From an uncultured Prevotellaceae bacterium (GTDB lineage Bacteria; Bacteroidota; Bacteroidia; Bacteroidales; Bacteroidaceae): a stretch of DNA of 53,401 nucleotides. Numbering within the stretch: position 1 is the stretch's first letter; every line of letters starts with the position of its first letter. This document shows, in pieces, positions 40,332-49,316 of the stretch. Made by a program: the position numbers and the translations under genes. The stretch covers positions 1 to 53,401 of the forward strand of contig CAMVPA010000024.1 in assembly GCA_947169245.1 (NCBI GenBank), in the 5' to 3' direction. The notes beneath the pieces are model-generated. The model saw only the letters and a program-made list of their open reading frames with translations, made no database searches and had not been told where the DNA came from.

Positions 40332-41207
40332 TTACAAATCCTCATAGTTCTGCACGGCAAAGGTCGTGGTGCTCATGTCGCCCGTCTGGTAGCCGCGCTT
40401 CAGCCAGCGCTTACGCTGGTCACTGGTACCGTGGGTGAACGACTCGGGCGTAGCCCTGCCCTGAGCCTTCTTCTGCAGCCAGTCGTCGCCAATGGCCTTA
40501 GCCAGCTCCAGTCCTTTCTCCAGGTCACCATACTCCATCGAGTGGTTCATGGCATCCTCATAGTGCGCCCACACACCAGCATAGTAGTCGGCCAGCAGCT
40601 CCAAGCGCACACTGATCTTGTTGCCCTCGGTCTTACTTGTTTGGCTCATGGCCTGATGAGCCTTGTTCAGCGTGCCTGTCAGATACTCCACGTGGTGGCC
40701 TATCTCATGGGCTATAACATAGGCATAGGCAAACGTGTTACCCTCGACACCCAGCTGGCGCTTCATCTCGGTGAAGAACGACAAGTCAACATACAGCTTC
40801 TGGTCGCCTGAGCAGTAGAAAGGCCCCACGGCAGCCGTTGCCGAGCCGCAGGCAGAGTTCACCTGGTTCGAGAAGAGCACCAACGTGGGGTACTGATACT
40901 CGCCCCAGCCGTTGTCCTGGAACACCTTTGTCCACACATCCTCTGTCGAGGCCATAATCTTCTTGCAGTCCTCAGCCAGAGCCTGCTCCTCTTCGGTAAA
41001 CTCCTGTTCGCCAACGGTCTCCGTCTTGGCCTGCATCTGCTGCTGCACGCCCTCTACAAGTGCTGCCGTGGGGTCGCCGCCCGTGAAATAGGCTATGGCT
41101 ACAGCCACAATAACACCCAGAATACCACCGCCACCAATCTTGGCGCTCGTGCTCATGCCGCGGCGATCTTCCACGTTCGAGCTAACTCTTCTTCCGTCTA
41201 ATTTCAT
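40332..41207 (-). CDS. YpfJ/KPN_02809-type neutral zinc metallopeptidase
   Basis: 291 residues. It begins MKLDGRRVSSNVEDRRG, typical of the family, then a membrane helix (GGGGILGVIVAVAIAYFTGG). The zinc site is AYVIAHEIGHHVEYLTG, with the third ligand expected from the later RLELLADYYAGVWAHY. GSATAAVGPFYCSGDQKLYVD is also conserved. The catalytic domain should face the periplasm; substrate unknown. It converges with rlmH. Confidence 0.92.
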   Translation of the reverse strand: MKLDGRRVSSNVEDRRGMSTSAKIGGGGILGVIVAVAIAYFTGGDPTAALVEGVQQQMQAKTETVGEQEFTEEEQALAEDCKKIMASTEDVWTKVFQDNGWGEYQYPTLVLFSNQVNSACGSATAAVGPFYCSGDQKLYVDLSFFTEMKRQLGVEGNTFAYAYVIAHEIGHHVEYLTGTLNKAHQAMSQTSKTEGNKISVRLELLADYYAGVWAHYEDAMNHSMEYGDLEKGLELAKAIGDDWLQKKAQGRATPESFTHGTSDQRKRWLKRGYQTGDMSTTTFAVQNYEDL

Positions 41208-41304
41208 AATTCTACAGTTTTAAGTTGTTATTGGCCACAAAATTACAAATAAATCTTTAACAGCGCAAACATTCCGCTGTTTTTTCGCACGAAAGTCATT
41301 GGGT

Positions 41305-41367
41305 TTTTCCAGAAACTCATGGAGATTTTCTAAAAACTCGTGGAGTTTTTCCAAAAGCTCATGCGAA
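41305..41367. repeat. three tandem copies of a degenerate 21-base unit
   Basis: Units 41305-41325, 41326-41346 and 41347-41367 each start TTTTC and contain (A/T)AAAGCTC or AAACTC(A/G)TG(G/C). They lie in the gap between the metallopeptidase and the acetylesterase (41208-41499), with no gene. Function unknown. Confidence 0.7.
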
Positions 41368-41443
41368 TAAGACTTAATCACATTAAGGACAAAAACCTCG
41401 ATACGTGATTATTGGAAGAACAGCTTGATTATTTGGCGTTTTC

Positions 41444-41474
41444 TTTGCCATATGGTATTTATTTTGTAAATTTG
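41444..41474 (+). promoter_or_regulatory. promoter for the acetylesterase-rhamnosidase unit
   Basis: TTTG (41444-41447), 19 bases, TAAATTTG (41467-41474); the ATG is at 41500. Confidence 0.85.
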
Positions 41475-41499
41475 CAGGCTGAATGAAGAAACAGACAAA

Positions 41500-42750
41500 A
41501 TGAAAAAGCTACTAATGATGATGGCCTTCGTGCCAACGATGGTTTGGGGACAGACGTTTGATTTCGACATGACCAAGCCGCAGCCAGTCTACACTAACGA
41601 AAATGGTGCTGGCTATGACATTGTGCCGGCTCCCGGCACGAAAGCCGTGAGCAAGGGCCAGAAGACGCTGGCGGAACCCTTCTACTTCTCAGTGAAGGTG
41701 GCAGACGGTAACTACAAAGTACGCGTAGTGCTGGGGGCAAAAAAGAAGGCTGGCGAGACAACCGTGCGTGCCGAGGGACGTCGACTGATGGTGCACAATG
41801 TGGCTACGAAGAAGGGCGAACTGAAGACCTACGAGTTTGTAGTGAACAAGCGCTCGCCGCAGATTGACGACAAGACACGGGTGCGCATCAAGGACCGCGA
41901 GAAGGATTATCTGGCATGGGACGACAAGCTGACGCTGGAGTTCAACGGCGACCAGCCCCAGGTACAGTCGATACACATTGAACGCAACGACGAGGTACCC
42001 ACCGTCTACCTGTGCGGCAACTCAACCGTGGTAGACCAGAACAACGAGCCGTGGGCCTCGTGGGGACAGATGATTACGCGCTGGTTCGGACCAGAGGTGG
42101 CCATCTCAAACCACGCCGAGAGCGGACTGACGGCACGCACCTTCATAGCAGCTGGTCGTCTGGACAAAATTCTCAGCACGCTGAAACCCGGCGATATCGT
42201 CGTGGCGGAGTTCGGCCATAACGACGAGAAGGAGAAGAAGGCGGGCGACGGTGCCTGGTACCACTACACATACCAGCTGAAGATATTCGTTGACCAGGTG
42301 CGTGCAAAGGGGGCTGACATCGTGTTCTGCACACCCACGCAGCGACGCGCCTTCAACGACGACAAGAAGACGATACGCAACACGCACGGCGACTTCCCCG
42401 CCGCCATGAAGGCTGTGGCTGAGCGCGAGAAGGTGGCCTTGATAGACCTGAACCAGATGACGAAGACATTGTTTGAGACTCTGGGCTTTGAGGACTCCAA
42501 GCGGGCGCTGGTACACTATCCGGCCGAGATGTACGGCCGGAAGCTGGAAGACAACACCCACTTCAATCCCTACGGTGCCTACGAGGTGGCCAAGTGTGTG
42601 GTCATGGGCATGAAGCAGCTGCAACTGCCCATCGTCAAGTACCTGCGTCCTGAGTGGCAGGACTTCGACCCCGCACAGCCCGACGACTGGCGCACGTTCA
42701 AGTGGGCGCCGGCACCACTGAAGGATATTGTGAAACCTGACGGAAACTAA
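41500..42750 (+). CDS. SGNH/GDSL hydrolase, rhamnogalacturonan acetylesterase-like
   Basis: 416 residues. The signal peptide is KKLLMMMAFVPTMVWGQ. An N-terminal beta domain (to about 160) is followed by an SGNH esterase domain. Block I is VYLCGNSTVVDQNNEPWASW (catalytic Ser), block III is VVAEFGHNDEKEKKAGDG and block V is EDNTHFNPYGAYEVAKCV (Asp-His). The order and motifs fit CE12-type rhamnogalacturonan acetylesterases that deacetylate pectin backbones. The following rhamnosidase-like gene supports a pectin role. Confidence 0.87.
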   Translation: MKKLLMMMAFVPTMVWGQTFDFDMTKPQPVYTNENGAGYDIVPAPGTKAVSKGQKTLAEPFYFSVKVADGNYKVRVVLGAKKKAGETTVRAEGRRLMVHNVATKKGELKTYEFVVNKRSPQIDDKTRVRIKDREKDYLAWDDKLTLEFNGDQPQVQSIHIERNDEVPTVYLCGNSTVVDQNNEPWASWGQMITRWFGPEVAISNHAESGLTARTFIAAGRLDKILSTLKPGDIVVAEFGHNDEKEKKAGDGAWYHYTYQLKIFVDQVRAKGADIVFCTPTQRRAFNDDKKTIRNTHGDFPAAMKAVAEREKVALIDLNQMTKTLFETLGFEDSKRALVHYPAEMYGRKLEDNTHFNPYGAYEVAKCVVMGMKQLQLPIVKYLRPEWQDFDPAQPDDWRTFKWAPAPLKDIVKPDGN

Positions 42751-42757
42751 TGCGGAG

Positions 42758-42878
42758 AGCCTACCCAAGTCCTCCCAAAGGGAGGGATGTTGAAATAGAC
42801 AATACAGATTATTATACTTATGAATAAAATTGAAAATGTAGCTAAACATCCCTCCCTTTGGGAGGGCTTGGGTAGGCT
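42758..42878 (+). repeat. REPIN-like palindromic element, copy D, spanning the rhamnosidase start
   Basis: 121 bases with nearly perfect inverted arms of 35 bases (AGCCTACCCAAGTCCTCCCA ... and the complement at the right end). Each arm is a hairpin (CCTCCC AAA GGGAGG). The 51-base spacer is AT-rich and contains the ATG at 42820 used by the next gene. The left arm also reads AYPSPPKGRDVE in the frame used by the coding copies. Confidence 0.9.
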
Positions 42879-45591
42879 ATTCCTTATATTCCTACTCATT
42901 CATTTATCATTTTGCCCCGCAGGGGCACAGTCGTGGCCAGAGGCGACACGCGAGGCGAAGCCGGGCGTAAGATGGTGGTGGCTGGGCTCCGCTGTCGACA
43001 AGAAGAACCTGCAGTGGTCAATGCGACAGTATGCAGAGCACGGCATCGGTGCCGTTGAGATAACGCCCATCTACGGTGTGCAAGGCAACCAGCAGACAGG
43101 CGACCGCTTCGTGCCGGGCAAGAACATCGACTACCTCTCTGACCGCTGGATGGACATGCTGCGTTTCACACAGAGCCAGGGCGAGCTGCAGAACATCGAG
43201 ATAGACATGGCCACGGGCACGGGCTGGCCCTTCGGCGGCCCCTGGGTACCGCTGGAGGAGAGCGCATGCAAAGTACTGTTCGTCGACACCACGCTGACGG
43301 GTAAGAAGGTAGAGCATCTGGAGCTTCTGGCTCCAGAGCGTGACCGCAAGTACAGCCGCCTGCAGAAGGTGATGGCCTACACCCGCACCGGCGCTTACGA
43401 CGTTACAGCGGCCATGAAGGACGGCGAGCTGACGTGGGCTGCACCGAAGGGACAACTGAAGAAGGACGAGTTGCGTGTCATCGCCGTCTACGTGAGATAC
43501 GGCGTGATGAAGGTGAAACGTGCAGCGCCAGGTGGCGAGGGACTGGTCATCGACCACTTCGACAAGCAAGCTGTTGCCAACTATCTGAAGCATATCGAAG
43601 AGGCTTTTGAGCGCACGGGCACCCCCTACCCTCACACGTTCTTCAACGACTCCTACGAGGTATCGGAAGCCACGTGGACGCCGAAGTTCTTCGAGGAGTT
43701 TGAGAAGCGTCGTGGCTACAAGCTGGAGGAACATCTCTGGAAGTTGCTCGACGGAATCAGATTAACGAAGTGGAACATCAAGGAACTGAAAGAGAAAAGC
43801 AAGAACAACCCAGCTGACCTGTCGCATTTCGTTATAGGCATTGGGCAAAAAGAACTCATCGATTACCGCGAGACGCTCAGTGACCTGCTGCTCGAGAACT
43901 TCACCGAGCAATGGACGGCGTGGGCACACAAGCACGCTGCCATCACCCGCAATCAGGCCCACGGATCGCCCGCCAACCTCATTGACTGCTACGCCGCCGT
44001 CGACATTCCCGAGATTGAGGGCTTCGGGCTCTCGGAGCTGGGCATCAAGGGACTGCGCACTGACCCTGGCAAGACGCGCAAGAACGACTCCGACTACTCA
44101 ATGTTCAAATACGCCCCGTCAGCAGCCCATGTCTGCGGTAAGCCCTATACTTCGAGCGAGACGTTCACATGGCTGACGGAGCACTTCCGCACCTCGCTGT
44201 CGCAGCTGAAGCCCGACCTCGACCTGATGTTCTGCGCAGGCGTCAACCACATGTTCTTCCACGGCACATGCTACTCGCCTCAGGACGCCCCGTGGCCGGG
44301 CTGGAAGTTCTACGCCTCGATAGACATGTCACCTACGAATTCCATCTGGCGCGACGCCCCCTATTTTATGAAGTATGTGGAGCGCTGCCAGAGTTTCCTG
44401 CAGTGGGGCCAGCCCGACAACGACTTCCTCGTGCTGCTACCCGTGCGCGACATGTGGCAACACCAGCAGGACAAGTTGCTAATGCAGTTCTCAATTCACG
44501 CCATGGGCAAGCTGGCGCCAGACTTCATCAAGACCATCCTTGCCATCGACAAAGCCGGCTATGACTGCGACTACATCTCAGAGCGTCTGCTGATGGGAGT
44601 CACGTATAAGAACGGCATGCTGGAGACAGCGGCTGGCACCCGCTACAAAGGGCTGATTATTTCTGGAAGCGGCAATATGCCGGAAAGCGTGAAGCAGCAC
44701 GTAGAGCAGCTGAAGGCTCAGGGCGCACACATCTTCAATAATATAGACGCCGCAACCCTGAAGACAGCTGCCAAGCCCGAGACCATGAAGACGGAGTACG
44801 GGCTGAAGGCCATACGCCGCAAGAACGACAAGGGCTATCACTACTTCATAGCCAACCTGACACCCGACGACATACAAGAGATGATCAAGCTGACTGTGCC
44901 GTTCAAGGATGCTTTGTGGTTTGACCCGCTGACGGGCAACCGCTATCAGGCTGCTATAAATGGCGACGAGATAGAGCTGACGCTGCGTAGCGGACAGTCA
45001 ATGATTCTCGAGACCTTCGACCGTGAGACGTCTTTACCCTCAGACCTCCCTATTATGCCTGACACAACGACCATGATACAGTTTTATGCCCTCAACGGGC
45101 CGTGGACGCTCTCTTTCGTGGACGAGGCACCGCGCGTGGCCAAATGTTTCGCTCTTGACAAGCTGCAGGCATGGGAAACTCTCGACGATGACTCCGTGAA
45201 GGTGACGATGGGCACTGGTGTGTATACCACCAACTTGCAGCTGACCAGACAGGACGTGAAGGATGCCGTCAGGTGGCAGATAGACCTCGGCGACGTCCGC
45301 GAGTCGGCCCGCGTCTACATCAACGGCCAGTTCATTGGCTGCGCCTGGAGCGTGCCCTTCGTGCTCGACTGTCAGCAGACGCTGAAGGCCGGCAACAACG
45401 AGCTGCGCATCGAAGTGACCAACCTGCCCGCCAACCGCATTGCCGACCTCGACCGCCAGGGTGTGAAGTGGCGCAAGATGGAGGAAATCAACGTCGTCGA
45501 CATCAACTACAAGAAGACCACTTACGACCAGTGGGAGCCCGTGCCCAGCGGCCTGAACTCGAACGTGAAACTTATTAAATATATCAACTAA
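42820..45591 (+). CDS. GH106-like alpha-L-rhamnosidase
   Basis: 923 residues. After the leader the protein opens PGVRWWWLGSAVDKKNLQWS and MRQYAEHGIGAVEITPIYGV, the typical start of GH106-type glycosidases. TFFNDSYEVSEATWTPKFFE carries a likely active-site region. A C-terminal beta-sandwich (WQIDLGDVRESARVYINGQF) ends it. The enzyme probably removes rhamnose from pectic rhamnogalacturonan or related glycans. The first 20 codons (MNKIENVAKHPSLWEGLGRL) come from palindromic element D; the hydrophobic signal core (LFLIFLLIHLSFCPAGAQ) begins exactly at the element's right edge. No other in-frame ATG precedes the signal, so the element appears to supply the start. Confidence 0.85.
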   Translation: MNKIENVAKHPSLWEGLGRLFLIFLLIHLSFCPAGAQSWPEATREAKPGVRWWWLGSAVDKKNLQWSMRQYAEHGIGAVEITPIYGVQGNQQTGDRFVPGKNIDYLSDRWMDMLRFTQSQGELQNIEIDMATGTGWPFGGPWVPLEESACKVLFVDTTLTGKKVEHLELLAPERDRKYSRLQKVMAYTRTGAYDVTAAMKDGELTWAAPKGQLKKDELRVIAVYVRYGVMKVKRAAPGGEGLVIDHFDKQAVANYLKHIEEAFERTGTPYPHTFFNDSYEVSEATWTPKFFEEFEKRRGYKLEEHLWKLLDGIRLTKWNIKELKEKSKNNPADLSHFVIGIGQKELIDYRETLSDLLLENFTEQWTAWAHKHAAITRNQAHGSPANLIDCYAAVDIPEIEGFGLSELGIKGLRTDPGKTRKNDSDYSMFKYAPSAAHVCGKPYTSSETFTWLTEHFRTSLSQLKPDLDLMFCAGVNHMFFHGTCYSPQDAPWPGWKFYASIDMSPTNSIWRDAPYFMKYVERCQSFLQWGQPDNDFLVLLPVRDMWQHQQDKLLMQFSIHAMGKLAPDFIKTILAIDKAGYDCDYISERLLMGVTYKNGMLETAAGTRYKGLIISGSGNMPESVKQHVEQLKAQGAHIFNNIDAATLKTAAKPETMKTEYGLKAIRRKNDKGYHYFIANLTPDDIQEMIKLTVPFKDALWFDPLTGNRYQAAINGDEIELTLRSGQSMILETFDRETSLPSDLPIMPDTTTMIQFYALNGPWTLSFVDEAPRVAKCFALDKLQAWETLDDDSVKVTMGTGVYTTNLQLTRQDVKDAVRWQIDLGDVRESARVYINGQFIGCAWSVPFVLDCQQTLKAGNNELRIEVTNLPANRIADLDRQGVKWRKMEEINVVDINYKKTTYDQWEPVPSGLNSNVKLIKYIN

Positions 45592-45593
45592 TT

Positions 45594-45776
45594 ATGTCAC
45601 AATCAGAACATCATCACCACCATCATCACCGGTTAGACTCAGCAAGCCGATGGAAACGCAAGAGCTTGCTTAACATCGAACGTCGGAAGAAACTAAAGAA
45701 ATGGCTGTTCCGACTACTCGTAGTCGTAGCCATATTCATGGCCATAGCCGTTGTCTATGTCTATTCAGTAACATAA
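45594..45776 (+). CDS. 60-residue membrane peptide with seven consecutive histidines
   Basis: It reads MSQSE, then seven His, then a basic segment (RWKRKSLLNIERRKKLKKW) and one membrane helix (LFRLLVVVAIFMAIAVVYVY). The basic stretch before the helix predicts that the His-rich N-terminus stays in the cytoplasm. It starts 2 bases after the rhamnosidase stop and ends at a strong terminator, so it is translated from the same transcript. No family recognised; metal binding by the His run is plausible but unproven. Confidence 0.7.
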   Translation: MSQSEHHHHHHHRLDSASRWKRKSLLNIERRKKLKKWLFRLLVVVAIFMAIAVVYVYSVT

Positions 45777-45803
45777 GAAAGGAAGCCCATTGGCTTCCTT
45801 TCT
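45776..45803 (+). terminator. terminator after the pectin-degradation unit
   Basis: A perfect 12-base stem (AGAAAGGAAGCC/GGCTTCCTTTCT) with a 4-base loop overlaps the last base of the small gene's stop codon. The convergent gene ends one base beyond it, so it may serve both strands. Confidence 0.8.
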
Positions 45804-46919
45804 TTATCTGATTCTCAGTTTGTAGACATTTTCGTTGAATTCAATACGCATAACGCGACGAATATCGTCATCGCCGGGTGACAATGCCAAAGCAACATGG
45901 CCCATCGTCCGTCGGAGATTAATCTCGACACACGGATGAAGGTAGAATCGTTTATCGCTGATGCTTTCACCACCGTCATTGAGTGCTGCACAAATCATCA
46001 TGTCGACACCGAAGGGACCACGATAACGTCCATTGAACAGCGAGCCGAGCCTTATGCATATCTCTTCACGAACGGTCTGCAGAAGACAGGGCGGAATGTA
46101 GCGGCATAACGTTGCCGACTTAGCAGCCTCCGTCGCCAGGATGTTACCAGTGTAGGCGCCATTCTGGGTGTGGAAGAGCGAAAGCCCCAAATAGCGCACC
46201 GTCCCAATTCCGTCGGACTCAAACTCCATACCGAAATCTTTCACCTTATTATAATAGGGCTCCACCATGACACTTCCTTGAGTAGCCAGCAGATTGTGCA
46301 ACCAGCCACTCACGTGCTGTGTAAGGCCTTCGCTGTCAAGACGCTCAACATCACAGAAGCGCAAACCGCGACCGCTCGACGACCAGGGAGCTTTCAGCAC
46401 AGCACGGCCATAGTTTCGGATAGCTGTTTCTGTTTCTTCCACTGTTGAGCACTCGTAACTTTCGCCAACCGTACCATCATAGCGTAACTGACCCAACAGG
46501 TTAGCGGCAACACGACGGTGCGACAATGCGCGAATGGTATCCAGCTCTTGAAGAGTTGGCAACTGTGACTCAATCAAACCGCTACGCAACAGCAGAGCGC
46601 GTAGCGCACTGTTCCATCCCCATGGCTCAATGGTAACATCGGTAAGCGATGAAAGCTGTTTCCATGTGAGAAACTTTCGGGTTCCCTTTGAGATAGGCAT
46701 AGCATCGCCTGCATAAACGAATCGAGGAACCAGCCGTTTCCAGCAGCGTGCGGCATACTCCGGGTCGTCAACAACGACGATATCGTCATCGCCAGCCCAG
46801 ATTGCCGGCAAGAACCCCAAATCATGTCGCAGCTGTCGACCAGCATGCGGCGCAGTGAAGTTTGAAAGGCCGCTGGCTAAAGCAATATCATGCTCAGGAT
46901 TGAAGATATGTAGCTTCAT
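45804..46919 (-). CDS. uncharacterised ATP-grasp-like protein
   Basis: 371 residues, no signal peptide. It begins MKLHIFNPEHDIALASGLSN. The middle has GRAVLKAPWSSSGRGLRFCD, which looks like an ATP-grasp nucleotide-binding strand and glycine loop. The end has FGVDMMICAALNDGG and LHPCVEINLRRTMGHVALAL, where E and N would be the metal ligands expected in this fold. I have seen such proteins only as conserved hypotheticals in Bacteroidetes. A ligase-type reaction is an inference from the fold; the substrate is unknown. Confidence 0.65.
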   Translation of the reverse strand: MKLHIFNPEHDIALASGLSNFTAPHAGRQLRHDLGFLPAIWAGDDDIVVVDDPEYAARCWKRLVPRFVYAGDAMPISKGTRKFLTWKQLSSLTDVTIEPWGWNSALRALLLRSGLIESQLPTLQELDTIRALSHRRVAANLLGQLRYDGTVGESYECSTVEETETAIRNYGRAVLKAPWSSSGRGLRFCDVERLDSEGLTQHVSGWLHNLLATQGSVMVEPYYNKVKDFGMEFESDGIGTVRYLGLSLFHTQNGAYTGNILATEAAKSATLCRYIPPCLLQTVREEICIRLGSLFNGRYRGPFGVDMMICAALNDGGESISDKRFYLHPCVEINLRRTMGHVALALSPGDDDIRRVMRIEFNENVYKLRIR

Positions 46920-46935
46920 TTGCTCTTTTTGCGTG

Positions 46936-46943
46936 CAAAGTTA
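46936..46943 (-). promoter_or_regulatory. -7 element for the ATP-grasp-like gene
   Basis: Minus strand TAACTTTG, 16 bases before the ATG at 46919. No clear -33 TTTG at the usual spacing. Confidence 0.65.
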
Positions 46944-46951
46944 GGAAAATA

Positions 46952-46983
46952 TTTGCGAATATGAAATAAAATGTGTACTTTTG
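46952..46983 (+). promoter_or_regulatory. promoter for hppA
   Basis: TTTG (46952-46955), 20 bases, TACTTTTG (46976-46983), followed by the ATG at 47015. It is back to back with the minus-strand promoter. Confidence 0.85.
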
Positions 46984-47014
46984 CACGTAGATTAAACCAA
47001 AAACCAAAAGAGAC

Positions 47015-49201
47015 ATGATTATTCCATCCGTTTTCTGGCTTGTGCCCGTCGCTTCTGTCGTGGCATTGAGCATGGCGTATTTCTTCTTCCGCCAAATGAT
47101 GAAGGCCGACGAAGGTACCCCTCGTATGAAAGAGATTGCGCTCTACGTGCGCAAAGGAGCCATGGCCTACCTCTGGCAACAGTACAAAATCGTACTCATT
47201 GTATTTGCAGTGCTGTGCGCCTTGTTTGCATTTATGGCATTCGGCTTAAACGTGCAGAACCATTGGGTGCCGTTCGCATTCCTTACAGGAGGTTTGTTCT
47301 CAGGACTCGCAGGTTTCTTTGGCATGAAGACCGCCACCTACGCATCGGCTCGCACAGCCAACGCTGCGCGTGAGAGTCTGGATGCAGGTCTTAAGATTGC
47401 CTTCCGCTCAGGTGCTGTCATGGGACTCACCGTGGTCGGACTCGGCCTGCTTGACATTGCCATCTGGTTTGTTGTGCTGAACCGTTTCGATCCCGATGGA
47501 CTCATCTCAATCACCACCACAATGCTGACATTCGGCATGGGTGCGTCGACACAGGCGCTGTTTGCCCGTGTCGGTGGTGGTATCTACACCAAAGCAGCCG
47601 ACGTGGGTGCCGACATCGTGGGTAAGGTGGAGGCCGACATTCCCGAGGACGATCCTCGTAACCCTGCTACCATTGCCGATAACGTAGGTGACAATGTGGG
47701 CGACGTCGCTGGCATGGGTGCCGATCTATACGAGAGCTATTGCGGTTCTATCCTGTCTACAGCGGCTCTCGGTGCAGCCGCCTTTGCCATTGCAGGCACC
47801 GAAATTCAGCTTAAGGCTGTCATTGCCCCGATGCTGATTGCTGCCGTAGGCGTGTTCCTCTCGCTGCTCGGTATTTTCCTCGTACGTACTAAAGAGGGTG
47901 CCACAATGAAGAATTTGCTGCGTTCGCTGTCGCTTGGCACAAACGTCAGCGCAGTGCTCATCGCTGGAGCATCGTTCGCCATTCTCTACCTTCTGGGTAT
48001 TGAGAACTGGCTCGGACTCTCCTTCTCTGTCATCACCGGTCTGGCTGCCGGTGTGATTATTGGTCAGGCTACAGAGTACTATACATCCCACAGCTACAAA
48101 CCCACTCAGAAAATATCAGAAGCAGGCCAGACTGGTGCCGCTACCGTTATTATTAAAGGTATAGGCACGGGCATGATTTCGACATGCATCCCCGTTATCA
48201 CCATCGGTGTGGCTATCATGCTGAGCTATCTCTGTGCTAATGGTTTCGACCTCTCAATGTCGTCCAGCTCATTGGCACACGGTCTCTACGGCATCGGCAT
48301 CGCTGCTGTTGGTATGCTCTCGACACTGGGCATCACACTGGCTACCGACGCCTACGGCCCCATTGCCGACAACGCCGGTGGCAACGCCGAGATGTCGCAG
48401 CTGGGCGAAGAGGTGCGCCACCGTACAGACGCACTCGATGCACTCGGAAACACCACCGCTGCTACTGGCAAGGGCTTTGCCATCGGCTCTGCAGCTCTCA
48501 CAGCACTCGCTCTGCTGGCATCATATATTGAGGAAATCAAGATTGCCATGACACGTGCCGGACAGACACTGACCAACGTAGCTGGTGATGTCATCGCAGC
48601 AACAGACGCCACCATCCCCGACTTCATGAACTATTTCCAGGTTAACCTGATGAACCCGAAGGTGCTCGTCGGTGCCTTCATCGGTGCTATGGCCGCCTTC
48701 CTCTTCTGCGGTATGACGATGGAGGCTGTTGGCCGCGCTGCCGAGAAGATGGTGCAGGAGGTACGCCGTCAGTTCCGTGAGATTGCCGGCATCCTCGAAG
48801 GTACGGGTACGCCCGACTACGGCCGTTGTGTGGAGATATCCACGCGTGCCGCCCAGCATGAGATGGTGATACCCTCGGTTCTCGCCATCATCATCCCTAT
48901 CGTCGTAGGTATCATCCTTGGTGTGGCTGGCGTTCTCGGACTGCTCGTCGGTGGCCTGGCTGGCGGATTCACACTTGCCGTCTTCATGGCAAATGCCGGA
49001 GGCGCTTGGGACAACGCCAAGAAGAACATCGAAGAGGGCAACTTTGGCGGCAAGGGAAGCTTTGCCCATAAGGCCTGTATCGTTGGTGACACAGTCGGCG
49101 ACCCGTTCAAAGACACCAGCGGTCCTTCGCTGAATATCCTTATTAAACTGATGTCTATGGTCAGCATTGTTATGGCGGGACTGACCGTCGCATTTGGATA
49201 A
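47015..49201 (+). CDS. hppA: membrane-bound ion-translocating pyrophosphatase
   Basis: 728 residues with about 16 membrane helices. It hydrolyses pyrophosphate and pumps Na+ and/or H+ across the inner membrane. The substrate site is visible: [60 protein letters not shown] and [20 protein letters not shown]. The segment [19 protein letters not shown] has Ala where K+-independent enzymes have Lys (GNTTKA), so it should be K+-dependent, as in Bacteroides Na+-pumping types. Whether it pumps Na+, H+ or both is not decided by what I can read. Confidence 0.95.
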   Translation: MIIPSVFWLVPVASVVALSMAYFFFRQMMKADEGTPRMKEIALYVRKGAMAYLWQQYKIVLIVFAVLCALFAFMAFGLNVQNHWVPFAFLTGGLFSGLAGFFGMKTATYASARTANAARESLDAGLKIAFRSGAVMGLTVVGLGLLDIAIWFVVLNRFDPDGLISITTTMLTFGMGASTQALFARVGGGIYTKAADVGADIVGKVEADIPEDDPRNPATIADNVGDNVGDVAGMGADLYESYCGSILSTAALGAAAFAIAGTEIQLKAVIAPMLIAAVGVFLSLLGIFLVRTKEGATMKNLLRSLSLGTNVSAVLIAGASFAILYLLGIENWLGLSFSVITGLAAGVIIGQATEYYTSHSYKPTQKISEAGQTGAATVIIKGIGTGMISTCIPVITIGVAIMLSYLCANGFDLSMSSSSLAHGLYGIGIAAVGMLSTLGITLATDAYGPIADNAGGNAEMSQLGEEVRHRTDALDALGNTTAATGKGFAIGSAALTALALLASYIEEIKIAMTRAGQTLTNVAGDVIAATDATIPDFMNYFQVNLMNPKVLVGAFIGAMAAFLFCGMTMEAVGRAAEKMVQEVRRQFREIAGILEGTGTPDYGRCVEISTRAAQHEMVIPSVLAIIIPIVVGIILGVAGVLGLLVGGLAGGFTLAVFMANAGGAWDNAKKNIEEGNFGGKGSFAHKACIVGDTVGDPFKDTSGPSLNILIKLMSMVSIVMAGLTVAFG

Positions 49202-49225
49202 ACGTTATTTAGAATACAGACAAAT

Positions 49226-49259
49226 AAGCCGAGATTGTGAGATTTTGCAATCTCGGCTT
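49226..49259 (+). terminator. terminator after hppA
   Basis: A perfect 12-base stem (AAGCCGAGATTG/CAATCTCGGCTT) 25 bases after the stop, loop of 10 bases, then TTGCAATTT. The next promoter's -33 element overlaps its end. Confidence 0.75.
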
Positions 49260-49288
49260 TGCAATTTCAGGATTTATTCGTAACTTTG
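49258..49288 (+). promoter_or_regulatory. promoter for the AAA ATPase gene
   Basis: TTTG (49258-49261), 19 bases, TAACTTTG (49281-49288); the ATG is at 49317. Confidence 0.82.
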
Positions 49289-49316
49289 CAGTCGTTATTT
49301 AAACACTTCGCAGAGA

